Shown in pieces: positions 25,939-35,400 of a stretch of 64,000 bases of DNA (position 1 is its first letter; every line of letters begins with the position of its first letter). Below the pieces are notes generated by a model. It ran no database searches and was not told the DNA's origin. It saw only the letters and a list, made by a program, of their open reading frames with translations. The position numbers and the translations under genes were made by a program. Source of the stretch: JAABRE01 sp964413275 (GTDB lineage Bacteria; Cyanobacteriota; Cyanobacteriia; Cyanobacteriales; JAABRE01); assembly GCA_964413275.1 (NCBI GenBank), contig CAYPSO010000010.1:1-64000 (forward strand). The letters are read 5' to 3'.

Positions 25939-26148
25939 ATGTCTATTAATCCTGAAAAAGTCTATGAAAATCTTAGCTTACTAGAAAAAGTTGACGTAGC
26001 AACCAGTGCATTATACAGACAACTAGCTCAGGAAATCTTAGCTAATCCTAAAGTTAGTTTAAAATGGCGCAATGCGATCGCCGAAAGACTTTATCAAGCC
26101 AATAATCGTTTAACCATGTCCAATGCCAGCGATAACGATAGTTATTAA
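25939..26148 (+). CDS. Small hypothetical protein
   Basis: The 69-residue protein (MSINPEKVYENLSLLEK...) looks all-helical. It has a ribosome-binding site AGAGGAAAA at 9-17 bp before the ATG. The segment ILANPKVSLKWRNAIAERLYQ reads as an amphipathic helix with a GCGATCGC octamer inside the coding sequence. I do not recognise the family. It stands alone, between a repeat and a likely gene remnant. Confidence 0.6.
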   Translation: MSINPEKVYENLSLLEKVDVATSALYRQLAQEILANPKVSLKWRNAIAERLYQANNRLTMSNASDNDSY

Positions 26149-26224
26149 AAGGGAATAGATGGGTGATGATGCCCACCTACAAAGTAAAGTTACAGCGTTT
26201 TTCAATTAAATAAACTACAAAAAT

Positions 26225-26467
26225 TCAAATGTAGTGAAAAAGCGGATGCAGCGAATTCTGAGGTTTCCTCAGAATGCAAGCTGCACCAAGAAAGAAAACA
26301 GTCAGACCTAAAAAAATTAAAGAAAAAGTTGTCCAAAAAACCTCCTCAAAACCAACAGAATTAAACCACCATGATTCAGTAAGTAAATGAACTAGAGTAG
26401 ATATAAGAGTTAAACTTATAATCCCCACTAAGATCAGCGTAACAATAACTTTTTGTCGAAGCCGCAT
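26225..26467 (-). pseudogene. N-terminal remnant of a UPF0182-like membrane protein
   Basis: The 80-residue frame starts MRLRQKVIVTLILVGIIS and has two hydrophobic segments (about 7-28 and 45-67) separated by TESWWFNSVGFEEVFWTTF. That linker closely follows the first periplasmic loop of UPF0182 proteins (WWF-x-S-x-GYE-x-VFW), which are about 900 residues long. Here the frame stops right after the second helix, with an unrelated tail. No further UPF0182 sequence follows downstream, where repeat-like sequence begins. A genuine two-helix small protein is the alternative. Confidence 0.55.
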
Positions 26468-26768
26468 ATTTTTGACTCCTCAATAATTAAACTTTTAAAT
26501 TCTTTTTTGATCTATTGCCTTAATAACTCAGAAAGTATTTCAATTGCATATTATTCTGTTAGGAAATCCAATTTTGATTCTCGATTCTTCGGTGAGCATT
26601 ACCTTGCTCTTTAATGTTAACTCCTCTTATTACCAGTATAAGCTTTCACGAAAGTCTAGAATCAATAATTGATAGTTGATAGCTAATCGTTAAATATAAT
26701 TAGGAAATTGAGAAATTTACAAATTCTGAACTTCTAAACTCCTAAACTTCTAAACTCCTCAAGTCTTC
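26468..26768. other. Non-coding spacer
   Basis: This 301-bp A+T-rich spacer lies between the UPF0182-like remnant and the nucleotidyltransferase gene. It contains a 16-bp-period direct repeat (AACTTCTAAACTCCT twice, 26729-26759), and a TTGATAGT duplication near 26671. No gene or RNA is seen. Confidence 0.5.
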
Positions 26769-27521
26769 TTATCCCATACGGCATCTTAATAATAAATCAT
26801 GCAAAGCTTGTTTTGCGGATGGTTCTTCTTGTAAATGGCTTTTTTCCCTTGCGGATTCTAAGAGTTGAGATAGGCGATCGCATTCTTGTTGATGAAAATT
26901 AAAATCTTCGCTTTTAAGAACGGCTTTTTCTGCACCTGTTAATTTAAGCTCGATTAAATCTTGTAAATAAGGTAGCTGAAATTCCTGATTGAGATTGATT
27001 AAATTAGCTTCAATTATGCCAGTTTGCATTAAATAAATTCCGGTTAATAAAACCCGATAAACATATAGCAAAGGTTTAACCCGTCGTGGTGATTCTTTTT
27101 CAAATAATTTCCACTGACTTTTAGCAAATCCTAAATAATGGTGAGAGTGATAGCGAGTAATACAACCTTTGGCAATTTCTTTAAGTTCTCGATATTCTGG
27201 GGTTTCATAGACAACGAGGGGAGAATATAACTGTTCTAAAACGTAACCGTTGCACTTGAGTAATAGGCCAAAAAACTTTTTAATGTCATGGGTAACTAAA
27301 TCAATTTGTAATCCGTCACGCATTTCTGATACTTCAATGGTTTCTTCTCCTGTTTTTAGTCCAATCACTTCAGACAATGGTAATAAATGAACTCCTCGCA
27401 AGTCATAATCAGAATCAGGGGAAGGAAAGCCATATAAATGAGCACCACTAATGGTAATAAATAGTAGTGGATAGGTTTGTTGGGCAAGAATTTCAATAAT
27501 TCGAGAATCTAAATTGTTCAT
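26769..27521 (-). CDS. YcgL-type predicted nucleotidyltransferase
   Basis: The 250-residue protein has a DNA-polymerase-beta-type nucleotidyltransferase core: SGAHLYGFPSPDSDYDLRGVHLLP (near residue 25-48) gives the G-S/A-x-x-x-G and D-x-D-x-R pattern, and LQIDLVTHDIKKFFGL gives the third acidic position. The helical rest, with SPLVVYETPEYREL, fits the COG3541/YcgL group. The substrate is unknown. The stop lies near an A+T-rich spacer, and an IS630-derived element begins 20 bp upstream of its start. Confidence 0.82.
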   Translation of the reverse strand: MNNLDSRIIEILAQQTYPLLFITISGAHLYGFPSPDSDYDLRGVHLLPLSEVIGLKTGEETIEVSEMRDGLQIDLVTHDIKKFFGLLLKCNGYVLEQLYSPLVVYETPEYRELKEIAKGCITRYHSHHYLGFAKSQWKLFEKESPRRVKPLLYVYRVLLTGIYLMQTGIIEANLINLNQEFQLPYLQDLIELKLTGAEKAVLKSEDFNFHQQECDRLSQLLESAREKSHLQEEPSAKQALHDLLLRCRMG

Positions 27522-27541
27522 AATTAGTAAAATTTTAGATT

Positions 27542-27821
27542 GTAGTGGACTGTTTCAGTTAAAAGTGTGCATTAGTAGGGTGGGCAATGCCCACCAAATC
27601 ATAAAGATAATCAAAATTCTATTGCCCTATTATAGACAGTGTCTTAACCGACGTATTTCTTCTCAAGAGACTTTAATTCCAGAAGTCGAGGCTTGGGAAC
27701 AAAAAAGAAATCACACTTCTTCTTCTCTCAATTGGCAGTTTATTACCGAAGATGCTTGTATCAAATTAACTAAATTATATCCGTCAATTTTAACTTGACA
27801 GACCACTACTTTGAAACAGCC
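27542..27821 (+). mobile_element. IS630-family remnant with MITE-type left end
   Basis: The left end GTAGTGGACTGTTTCAG and the inverted right end GCTGTTTCAAAGTAGTGG (27803-27821) bound about 280 bp. The left 88 bp equal the MITE at 22741-22850. The right part encodes the C-terminus of an IS630-type transposase. Most of the transposase gene is missing, so this copy is an internal-deletion derivative. Confidence 0.75.
27628..27798 (+). pseudogene. C-terminal fragment of an IS630-family transposase
   Basis: The frame reads YYRQCLNRRISSQETLIPEV, then AWEQKRN, then WQFITEDACIKLTKLYP. This is the usual C-terminus of IS630 transposases (DCLNRRI...LETLIAEVAAWQEKRN...WQFTTADARIKLKRLYP in relatives). 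The catalytic DDE region is absent. Upstream the frame runs into MITE sequence, so the open frame starting earlier is not a gene. Confidence 0.8.
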
Positions 27822-27830
27822 CTGCCAATC

Positions 27831-27850
27831 TTGGGGGGGATTTAGGGGGC
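27831..27850. repeat. Half of a G-rich palindromic repeat
   Basis: The G-run, ATTTA, G-run sequence matches one arm of the C/G-run repeats common between cyanobacterial genes. A fuller copy of the same kind lies inside the coding sequence at 35983-36029. Confidence 0.5.
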
Positions 27851-27882
27851 GAAATTATACCGACATTCAGCAACGCCGTTTT

Positions 27883-27945
27883 TTATTCTCCGTTGCCCAT
27901 TTTAACTCGGAAACGAATATATCCGTAGGAGGTGCTAGTGGTAGA
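27883..27945 (-). pseudogene. Detached C-terminal tail of the GEVED-type surface protein
   Basis: Read on the minus strand, the frame gives STTSTSYGYIRFRVKMGNGE and a stop at 27883-27885. The Y-x-Y-(I/A)-RFR pattern is typical after the DYGDAPDT-type segment in GEVED-domain surface proteins. It lies downstream of the truncated 28138-30009 gene on the same strand, separated by an IS630 N-terminal piece. It is probably the lost tail of that gene. The match is short, so this is an inference. Confidence 0.45.
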
Positions 27946-28007
27946 GTGCAGAAATAACACGAGAGTTTAAGTTAAACTGGTATCATCAACAAAAAAGAGG
28001 AAATCAG

Positions 28008-28100
28008 ATGCGAGGACCACAGCCGATTCCTATTTACTTAAGCGACCGTCAACAACAGATTCTAGAAAAAATAGCCAAACGTCATGAAACATCTTTTTAA
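28008..28100 (+). pseudogene. N-terminal fragment of a second IS630-type transposase
   Basis: The frame MRGPQPIPIYLSDRQQQILE then KIAKRHETSF and stop is the typical start of an IS630-type transposase (L-S-D-R-Q-x-x-I-L-E-x-x-x-R-R). It has a ribosome-binding site AAGAGGAAA 8 bp upstream. The frame stops after 30 residues, where the family would continue for over 100. It sits between the truncated surface-protein gene and its presumed detached tail. Confidence 0.65.
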
Positions 28101-28137
28101 CTAATCATATATACATTAATCCTCTCAAACATAGGTG

Positions 28138-30009
28138 TCATTTAAGCACTTTACCACTAGAGGCAATTGACACCGCCTTGTGGACTACTGTTGTATTGGT
28201 ACTACGGTACGGTACGGCAATGTGGTTGTTACGAGCAATGACTAACATTTGTTGGTTATCAAGGTCAGCGTTAGTATTTTGTAATGTACCGTTATCAGCA
28301 TCAATCTGACTACCTAAGCTTAAGCCACTCACAATAATATGACTTGCCCCACCGTCACGAATGGTGGTTTGATAGTTATTTGCTCCTGTACCTGCTCCCG
28401 TGTCTGGTGCATCACCATAATCGCTTATACAATCATATCCAGGGGAAATTCCAGGACTAGGATTAGCTGAAATATTAGTTGATAAACCTGTACCTAGTTG
28501 AGCATCAAAATTTGGAGTATAGCTATTACCGGCAGAACCAGTTCTACCGGGCAAACCACCATCTAAACCACCACTAGCAATTGTTACTCCGGGTAAGGAA
28601 GTAACAATAACACCAGCACCATCTTGTCCAGAACTTAAACCAGATGCACCTTGGGAGCGAATTGTACCTGTACCAGCAATACGGCCAGTTCTAATAATAA
28701 CAATGCCACCACCTGCTGCACCACTACTATAAATCCCATTGTTAGAAGTTTGGTTTTGAGCTTGAACTGCTGTACCATCAGTATTAGTTGATCTATTTGT
28801 TGATTCACTACCATTATTTGTCGTACCTGCACCGCCACCACCGCCCATAAATAAGCGTTGTCCATTATTAATGATCCTCGTACTAAAAGCTTTACCACCA
28901 AAACCTCCAGTTGGTGATTGAGAACTCCAAGCTCGTCCACCTCGTCCACCACGGCCACCATTAGAACCTCCTCCACCACCAGAGTTTTGAGCGTTATTAT
29001 TTGGAGTGCCATCTGTGCTTCCACCACCGGCATTACCCGGAGCACCACGACCATGACTACCATTGGGATAACCTTCTACCCCTGTATTAGTAAGTGTCGG
29101 AATTGTGGCAGGGTTGAAAGCAGCATTAAGATTAAAAGGATTAAAATAGTCAAGGACATATCGAGGTGTTCCTGCGATACCTTCTCCTTTAGAAGCATTA
29201 GTATTTGCTGTTGCAGGAGTACGATAATCCGTGTTATTATAACCTACAGCCCCTGTTAGTGTGCGACCTGCACCACCTCGAAAACCAGTTCCACTAGCTT
29301 CAATAACAACTCCTCCACCTAGGGTTAACTGTTGCGCAACATCAATCACAAAAACTCCACCAGTATTACCATTCCAAGCTAAAGGACGGCCTGGACTACC
29401 AGAAGATAAAGTTAGATTATTATACTGGGGAACACGAATAATTTGATAACTGCGGCGACCTTCGTTACTTGTGGCAGCAAAACTGCGATAGGTGTAAATT
29501 AGCCCATTACCAGCTCCTTGACCACGAATATTGATATTACTACCAGATACTCCTGTCACTGTTACAAATTCATAATTACCTGTATTGTTTAAATTTGTCC
29601 AACCACTTGCAGCATCTGAAGGTTGAGAAGCGGGAAAAGCTGGTACATCACCATTAGTATTATCACCATAAGCAGCAGTATTACTGCTGTTGAAATCAGC
29701 ATCTTGCATCTGGATAATCAGAACCAAGTCACCCACAGCAATATTTGGTGCTAATACTGGGGTTTTAGTTCCTACAGTGATTGAGGTTGCACCTGAGTTT
29801 AAAGTAGGTGAAACTGAAGTAAAATAGGTGTTAATAATACCATTAACTGTAACCGAGCCATCTTGTCCGGGTACAGCACAAAAACTTGGCGCTGCTTGAG
29901 CGGGTAAAGGAACAAAAATATTTGGGTAGCTTACTAAAGCAATCGCCGTTATAACAGTGATTATAATTCTTAGTAAATGTTTTCTAATTTTCAATATCTT
30001 TGTTGGCAT
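28138..30009 (-). CDS. Exported glycine-rich GEVED-type surface protein, C-terminus truncated
   Basis: The 623-residue protein has a signal peptide (about 1-39, ending PLPAQA). An N-terminal region follows (40-230) with GDLVLIIQMQDADFNSSNT, typical of large cyanobacterial secreted proteins. Next comes a long glycine-rich stretch (about 230-470, with GGGGGSNGGRGGRGGRAW and GGGGGAGTTN), and then SDYGDAPDTGAGT (near 530), the segment that normally precedes a GEVED domain. After NADLDN (near 580) the family pattern stops, and the last 40 residues look foreign. The gene therefore seems cut by a mobile element; see 27883-28100. It is the last gene of the surface-protein cluster. Location should be extracellular or on the outer membrane. 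Confidence 0.8.
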   Translation of the reverse strand: MPTKILKIRKHLLRIIITVITAIALVSYPNIFVPLPAQAAPSFCAVPGQDGSVTVNGIINTYFTSVSPTLNSGATSITVGTKTPVLAPNIAVGDLVLIIQMQDADFNSSNTAAYGDNTNGDVPAFPASQPSDAASGWTNLNNTGNYEFVTVTGVSGSNINIRGQGAGNGLIYTYRSFAATSNEGRRSYQIIRVPQYNNLTLSSGSPGRPLAWNGNTGGVFVIDVAQQLTLGGGVVIEASGTGFRGGAGRTLTGAVGYNNTDYRTPATANTNASKGEGIAGTPRYVLDYFNPFNLNAAFNPATIPTLTNTGVEGYPNGSHGRGAPGNAGGGSTDGTPNNNAQNSGGGGGSNGGRGGRGGRAWSSQSPTGGFGGKAFSTRIINNGQRLFMGGGGGAGTTNNGSESTNRSTNTDGTAVQAQNQTSNNGIYSSGAAGGGIVIIRTGRIAGTGTIRSQGASGLSSGQDGAGVIVTSLPGVTIASGGLDGGLPGRTGSAGNSYTPNFDAQLGTGLSTNISANPSPGISPGYDCISDYGDAPDTGAGTGANNYQTTIRDGGASHIIVSGLSLGSQIDADNGTLQNTNADLDNQQMLVIARNNHIAVPYRSTNTTVVHKAVSIASSGKVLK

Positions 30010-30014
30010 TTAAG

Positions 30015-30584
30015 TTATCCAAAATTTACATCTTCATAGATACTTTTAAAATTACCAGTAAAACCGATACTAGATAATTCAAAATCCTCTGTTTCTGGGG
30101 TATAATTTTGCAAAGTCCATAGGTTATCATTACTTCTTCTAAAAGATTCAATTCTTTGTCTTTTAGTATTAATTAAAACATACTCTTGTAAACTTTCTAC
30201 AGTCTGATAATCAGCAAATTTATCACCCCGATCAAAAGCTTCTGTAGAATCAGATAAAACCTCAATAATTAGTTTAGGAAACTGCTTATAATTTGAGCTT
30301 TCTCGGTCTTTTGATTCACAAGTTACAAAAATATCGGGATAATAATAACAATTGCGTTGTTTAACTTGTAGTTTCATGTCAGAAATATACACTCGACAAC
30401 CCGATCCTCTTAAATTATTGCGCAAGAAAACAAATAAATTTCCTGCAATAGTGACATGGGTATCACTTGCTCCGGCCATGTCGTAAATTTCTCCGTTAAT
30501 ATATTCATGTTTGGTACTACTTTTTTCCTCCATTAAAAGATAATTTTCGGGACTGATATAGTTGATTTTAGATGATGCGATCAT
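30015..30584 (-). CDS. Uma2-family (DUF820) endonuclease-like protein
   Basis: The 189-residue protein belongs to the Uma2 family, a PD-(D/E)XK-fold group greatly expanded in cyanobacteria. It has YLLMEEKSSTKHEYINGEIY (near 15-34), VYISDMKLQV, CYYYPDIFVTC (catalytic-type PD), PKLIIEVLSDSTEAFDRGDK (E-V-L-S) and LQEYVLIN. The function of Uma2 proteins is uncertain; a nuclease role is predicted from fold. It lies 5 bp before the GEVED-type gene on the same strand, inside a cluster of surface proteins, to which it seems unrelated. Confidence 0.88.
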   Translation of the reverse strand: MIASSKINYISPENYLLMEEKSSTKHEYINGEIYDMAGASDTHVTIAGNLFVFLRNNLRGSGCRVYISDMKLQVKQRNCYYYPDIFVTCESKDRESSNYKQFPKLIIEVLSDSTEAFDRGDKFADYQTVESLQEYVLINTKRQRIESFRRSNDNLWTLQNYTPETEDFELSSIGFTGNFKSIYEDVNFG

Positions 30585-30650
30585 GGTGTTTTTTCCTCAA
30601 GCGATGTGAATGGATAATTTGATACTTGTGCTAATCTTTACTAAATTAGT

Positions 30651-32336
30651 TTAAATACATTGAGGCAAAGAAGAAACAAACTTGAGTTTGGAATTAACTT
30701 GGCGATCTAAGCTCATCACTATGGCATTTTGAGCAGGTTCGGATGTACCATATTCGGGAATAGTTGCGATCGCACTGATTTTATCTCCCGATTCCAACAC
30801 TAAATCTACTGCAAAACGACCTTTTTTATCTGCATAAACTTCGGTTAAATATTTATTTAAAGGTCCATGATTACTACCTGTTTCTTCTACTTGATAAATA
30901 GTAATTAAAGCATGAGGATCGGCAACTCCATCTATAGCAACTTTATTGTTTTTAAGAATAAATTCGTTACTTAAAAATCGAGGAGCATTTATCGCTGCAT
31001 TTCCTGTATCTCGACGACGATTTCTACTATTTCTTTTCGGATTAATTCCGTCTCCAATTCTTGATTCATAAATACCTGTATTACGACGAGTATTAATATC
31101 TATACTTAATCCTTCTAAGTTACTAAATTGATTGTGAGAAATTAAATTGCGATCGCTTTGAGGATAAGCTGCAATCACTACTCCAGGGCCTGTTTGATAA
31201 TTTATTTGATTATTAATAACTTGATGATTATTTCCCATTAAATAAATAGCACTACTCCTAATTCTTCTGCCATTTAATTTAATTTCGTTATTAGTAATAG
31301 TTACGTTACCTTGAGGTTTGAATAAATAAACACTACTGCCATCATTACCACAAATTAAGTTACTATCAATTTCTGTACTCGTAATGATTCCCTCTAATCT
31401 TATGGCATCTGGGATTCCAGCAATTCCATTACTCGTAATAATATTATTAATTATTTTAGTATTTTCGGCTTTGACTCCTGTTATAATAGCACTTCCTTGA
31501 TGATGGGTTATATAATTTTCTCTGATGAGGGTATTGATGCTATTAAAAATATAAATACCAAAGGCAGAATTTATTTTAGGCAAATCATTATTTGGGGAAG
31601 TACCTAACCAATTATTTTCAATAATAATATTTTGAGTAGGTTTATTTTTTTCTAAATCATAACTTGTGCCTAATATATCCTGAAAATTATTATCATTTCT
31701 TTGTTTTCTAATATATTCGTAATTTGATAATTTTTGTGAAAATTCTTCAGTGTTCAAATTATGGGCAATTACAATATCTCCGGGGAGAGTTACCAAGGTT
31801 GTTTTATTTTTAATAGTAAAGCCATAAATACTTAATCCTTTAACTGTAATATTATCGGCAATTAAGGTTAAACCACGAAATATTTCTGTATTTTCTGCGG
31901 GAGTAATTGCTACTACTGGAGTAGGAATATTTTTCTCAGAGATGGTATATTTTGTAGCATTATAACCAGGATTTGTCGTGCCATCAATTATTACTGGTTT
32001 TGCTATAGGAGGTAATATATTTCTTAATTTAATTGTGGTTTCTGGAGCTATTAAGTTAAATTTAATCCTAGAAGGTTGGGGGCTTTGTACTAAGGTAATT
32101 TGTTTTTTTTCTAGCTCGCTTAATTGGTTGATATTTAAGGTCTGATTAATAATTGCGATCGCTTCTTTTAAGGTTAATTTATCGTCAGGAATAATATCAC
32201 CATCTTGATTACTATTAACTATTATTTGATAGTTTTGGTCTGAGGGAGTTTCAGCTTGGCTAAAGCTAGGATAAGTTTTTAAGTTGGTTAAAAATAGAGC
32301 TGAAAATAATAATAGTTTTAAATGTTTGTTTATCAT
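30651..32336 (-). CDS. Exported right-handed beta-helix protein
   Basis: The 561-residue protein has a signal peptide (about 1-28, ending FSQAE). A parallel beta-helix follows (about 90-430), with repeated turns such as ENNWLGTS, NIITSNGIAGIPDAIRL and NNEIKLNGRRIRSSAIYLMGNNHQVINNQI. It resembles the polysaccharide-lyase/NosD type fold. The NSNQDGD-x-x-PDDKLTLKEAI start is the 'CSLREAI'-like motif of secreted beta-helix proteins. A small Ig-like domain (about 465-545, VDGVADPHALITIYQ) ends it. No catalytic residues can be assigned. It is the fourth structural gene of the surface cluster. Confidence 0.85.
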   Translation of the reverse strand: MINKHLKLLLFSALFLTNLKTYPSFSQAETPSDQNYQIIVNSNQDGDIIPDDKLTLKEAIAIINQTLNINQLSELEKKQITLVQSPQPSRIKFNLIAPETTIKLRNILPPIAKPVIIDGTTNPGYNATKYTISEKNIPTPVVAITPAENTEIFRGLTLIADNITVKGLSIYGFTIKNKTTLVTLPGDIVIAHNLNTEEFSQKLSNYEYIRKQRNDNNFQDILGTSYDLEKNKPTQNIIIENNWLGTSPNNDLPKINSAFGIYIFNSINTLIRENYITHHQGSAIITGVKAENTKIINNIITSNGIAGIPDAIRLEGIITSTEIDSNLICGNDGSSVYLFKPQGNVTITNNEIKLNGRRIRSSAIYLMGNNHQVINNQINYQTGPGVVIAAYPQSDRNLISHNQFSNLEGLSIDINTRRNTGIYESRIGDGINPKRNSRNRRRDTGNAAINAPRFLSNEFILKNNKVAIDGVADPHALITIYQVEETGSNHGPLNKYLTEVYADKKGRFAVDLVLESGDKISAIATIPEYGTSEPAQNAIVMSLDRQVNSKLKFVSSLPQCI

Positions 32337-32483
32337 TTTTTTATATATATTGTTATTCTGGTTATAGGTTGTTTTTTTACTATAGCAATAATTTCTTAGT
32401 TAGAAACATAACATTTTTTGTGAACCGCAGAGAGAAGAGAGAGGAAGGAGAGAACAAAGAGAGGAATGTTCATAATTTTTTTA

Positions 32484-35400
32484 TTAATTATCATTATTTT
32501 TAGTTTGATTGGTTTTGGGATTTTCAACATTTTCTTGATTTTTTTGTTGCCAAATAGAATCCTCCTCGGTAGCTTTAGAAGTTAATAATTCTTGTTGTTG
32601 AGGTGGTACTGGTTTTTGTTCTCCAAAACCGTCCCATAATCCGTTAAGTTTTACTGTTACACCAATATATGGGCCTCCTGCACTACGAGTACCTGTAAAG
32701 TCTGCATCGTCAACTTTACCAAAACCATATCCCGCATATAAACGTAATTCTGAGGTAAGATAATAGCCAAGCTCAGCGAGAAAACCAGTTTCTGTATAAC
32801 CAGCCGAAGGTTGACTAATCATGCGAGCTTCGGCGACGACATCCCAGTTGTAACCTAAACGATAACTAGCTCTCAATTGTCCTAAATGAATTTCGCTGTT
32901 AGCAACAAAATCATCCGCTAAATAGGTGGTACTAGAGCGAAAGGCATATTTACCATAAAATTCCCATCGCCAATTAGGTGTATAAATTCCTTCTAAGGAT
33001 AATAAGTGGTCTTCTGAACCAGTACCTATACCAAATAAGATGGTATCGGGAATGGTATTAGGGTTTTGGCGAAACTCATATTTGAGTAAACCGTTGAAAC
33101 GGTCGTCATTAGGGTTGCGATAAGCTAAACCTACTTTTAATTCTCTACTTGTACCTAAATCTTCTAAACCCTGGTTCGCCACATCAGACTGTTGATAACT
33201 AAATAATCCTTGTAAGGAGGGCGTAATTTTGCCATTGGCATTGGCAGTTAAAACTGTATTACTACTTTTAGAAGAGTCACGGTGTTCAAAACGTATTGAT
33301 GCACTAAAGTCAGGATTGTCAGTATAGTTTAAACCGACACTATAGCTATTACCATTGGTTAATTGTAATGCTGAAGCACCTTGGCCAACAGCATAGGGTT
33401 GTTGAAAGGGTTTACCGCTTCCTGTGTAACCAAAATTATTAGTAAAAACTCTTTCATAGGCAAATTTCATTTTTAATCCGGGGGCAATTTTCCAATCTTG
33501 CTCTAGGCCTATTGCACCTCGGCCAAGTAAACCACTTTCACTATTTTCAAAGGAATATCGTCCTTTAAATCTAGTGTCTGAACCTAGTTTATAATTAGTG
33601 TCAAGGTTAACACGGGTTAAAGATTGCCCTTCTAATGGGCCACGGGTAAACCACTGTTGTTCGACTCCCAAAGTGACCCAATCGGCAATTTTCCAATCTA
33701 AACCAATGCCTGTACGATCTGAAAATACCGTATCGGCATCAGCAATTATCGTAGTTTCATTAATTGCTTTAACAGTGAGATTTTTAGTAATAGGATAATC
33801 TATACGGGTACGTAATTGTCCTGATTCGCTGTTTAAGTTACCCGGACTCATTCTATCTTGACGAGAACGCCAAATAAAATCAAGGTCTAGATTCGCTTTA
33901 CCAATTTTTTGATCGATGTCCGCACTAAGAGTAGTTAAACTATTATCAACTTCACTACCGGGGATAAAGCTGGTTGTAGGATCGAGAAATTCTTCAATCT
34001 TGTCTAAAGGGCGAGGCACAACACCAAAATTGTCTTCACGATCATATTTTAAGCTTAAAGCCGTATTTTTAGAAACTTTAGCGGTTATATTAGCACCGTA
34101 GCGGGTTTGTCCGGGGACAAAGCTAACGGTAGCATCGTTAGAAAATCCCGCATCCGCCGTTTTATAATAGGCTCTAGCTCGAATATTATTACCGATATCC
34201 GCTTCTGCTTCAAATCTATAGGCATCTCCTTTAACATAGCCATTAAATTCTACGGAGTTTTCTGAGTGGGCATATTCACCAATAAGACGGAAATCTTTAC
34301 CGATGGATATTTGGGTATCAAAACCATAGAGAATAAAATCGTGATCTTCTTTATCTTCCTGCCAATAGGTCGCTCCTAACCATGTTTCTCGATCTGGTTC
34401 TCGGTTAAAATGGTAGCGAGCTCTTCCTGCAAATATAGTATTGTCGTTACCTGGAGATTCATATTCGTAGGTGGTGACTATTTTACGAATTAAAACATTA
34501 CCTTGTCTATCGGTGCTTGTTCTTAAAATAGGCTGTCTAAATTGTAAACTACCGCGATCGTAATCTATTTCATAATCGGCATCCCTTCTTAAAAGAGTGC
34601 GCTCAATAACTGTGCCGGGGCGATTTAATTCTTCTAGTTCAATATATACTTCTTCTGAACCTGATTTGAGCAAACGACGGGAAAGGAAATATAAACCACT
34701 TGTGCCATCTGGAGCAATGGAATCTCTTTGAAAACCATCAACTTGATTCGCAAATAAACCACTTAACTGTAAATTACCCAAATTGTAATTAAATTTCGCC
34801 CCATGTAGTGAACGAGAAACAGCAGAAAATTCTTGGTTAGGGGTGCTAAATTCTTCGGTACGATAATCTCCCCACATCACATAATCGGGATCTGCATTTT
34901 TAATCTGGGGACTACGCTCTAAACGCAAATAGAGTTGATCTGTGGAAGGGGCTATTTTTTCTATGCTAGAGTTGTCGCCATAGGTAGGATAATCATATTC
35001 TGAACTCTGATAAGTGCCAAAAAGACGATTATCGCAGTCACAATCCTTATTTATACTGCGATCGCTATTAAAAGCTGCTGTATATTTCCATTCTCCTAAG
35101 CTACCTGTAGCAAATACCGCAGAAGTAACATCAAATTCTAAGCTATTATCTTCGTCACGGGGTAAATAATTTTGATAAATATCATGGTAATTTGTACCCC
35201 TTGCCCCTAAACGTAGATCGATATAACCAGTTAAAATTGGATCGTCTCTAAGTTGAGTGGAAAATAACATTTGAGTAAAACCCTGATATTCTCCACCATT
35301 GGAAATAGCACTAATTCTAACTTTTTCTGCATCTAAACCTGACTTGAGTTGAGCGGAAAATTCACCATCAATGGATTTTACCTGAAATCCTTCTAAATTA

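Noticed and set aside
27514..27627. Upstream part of the open frame that leads into the IS630 fragment
   Set aside because: It is translated MITE sequence identical to non-coding copies elsewhere. Only the part from 27628 on matches a transposase.
28635..29063. 142-codon valine/leucine-rich frame within the glycine-rich gene
   Set aside because: It is the shifted reading of GGN-type codons in the same strand; the main frame has a signal peptide and family motifs.
31330..32240. Assigning the beta-helix protein as a polysaccharide lyase
   Set aside because: The fold is clear but no catalytic residues of a lyase family are visible.
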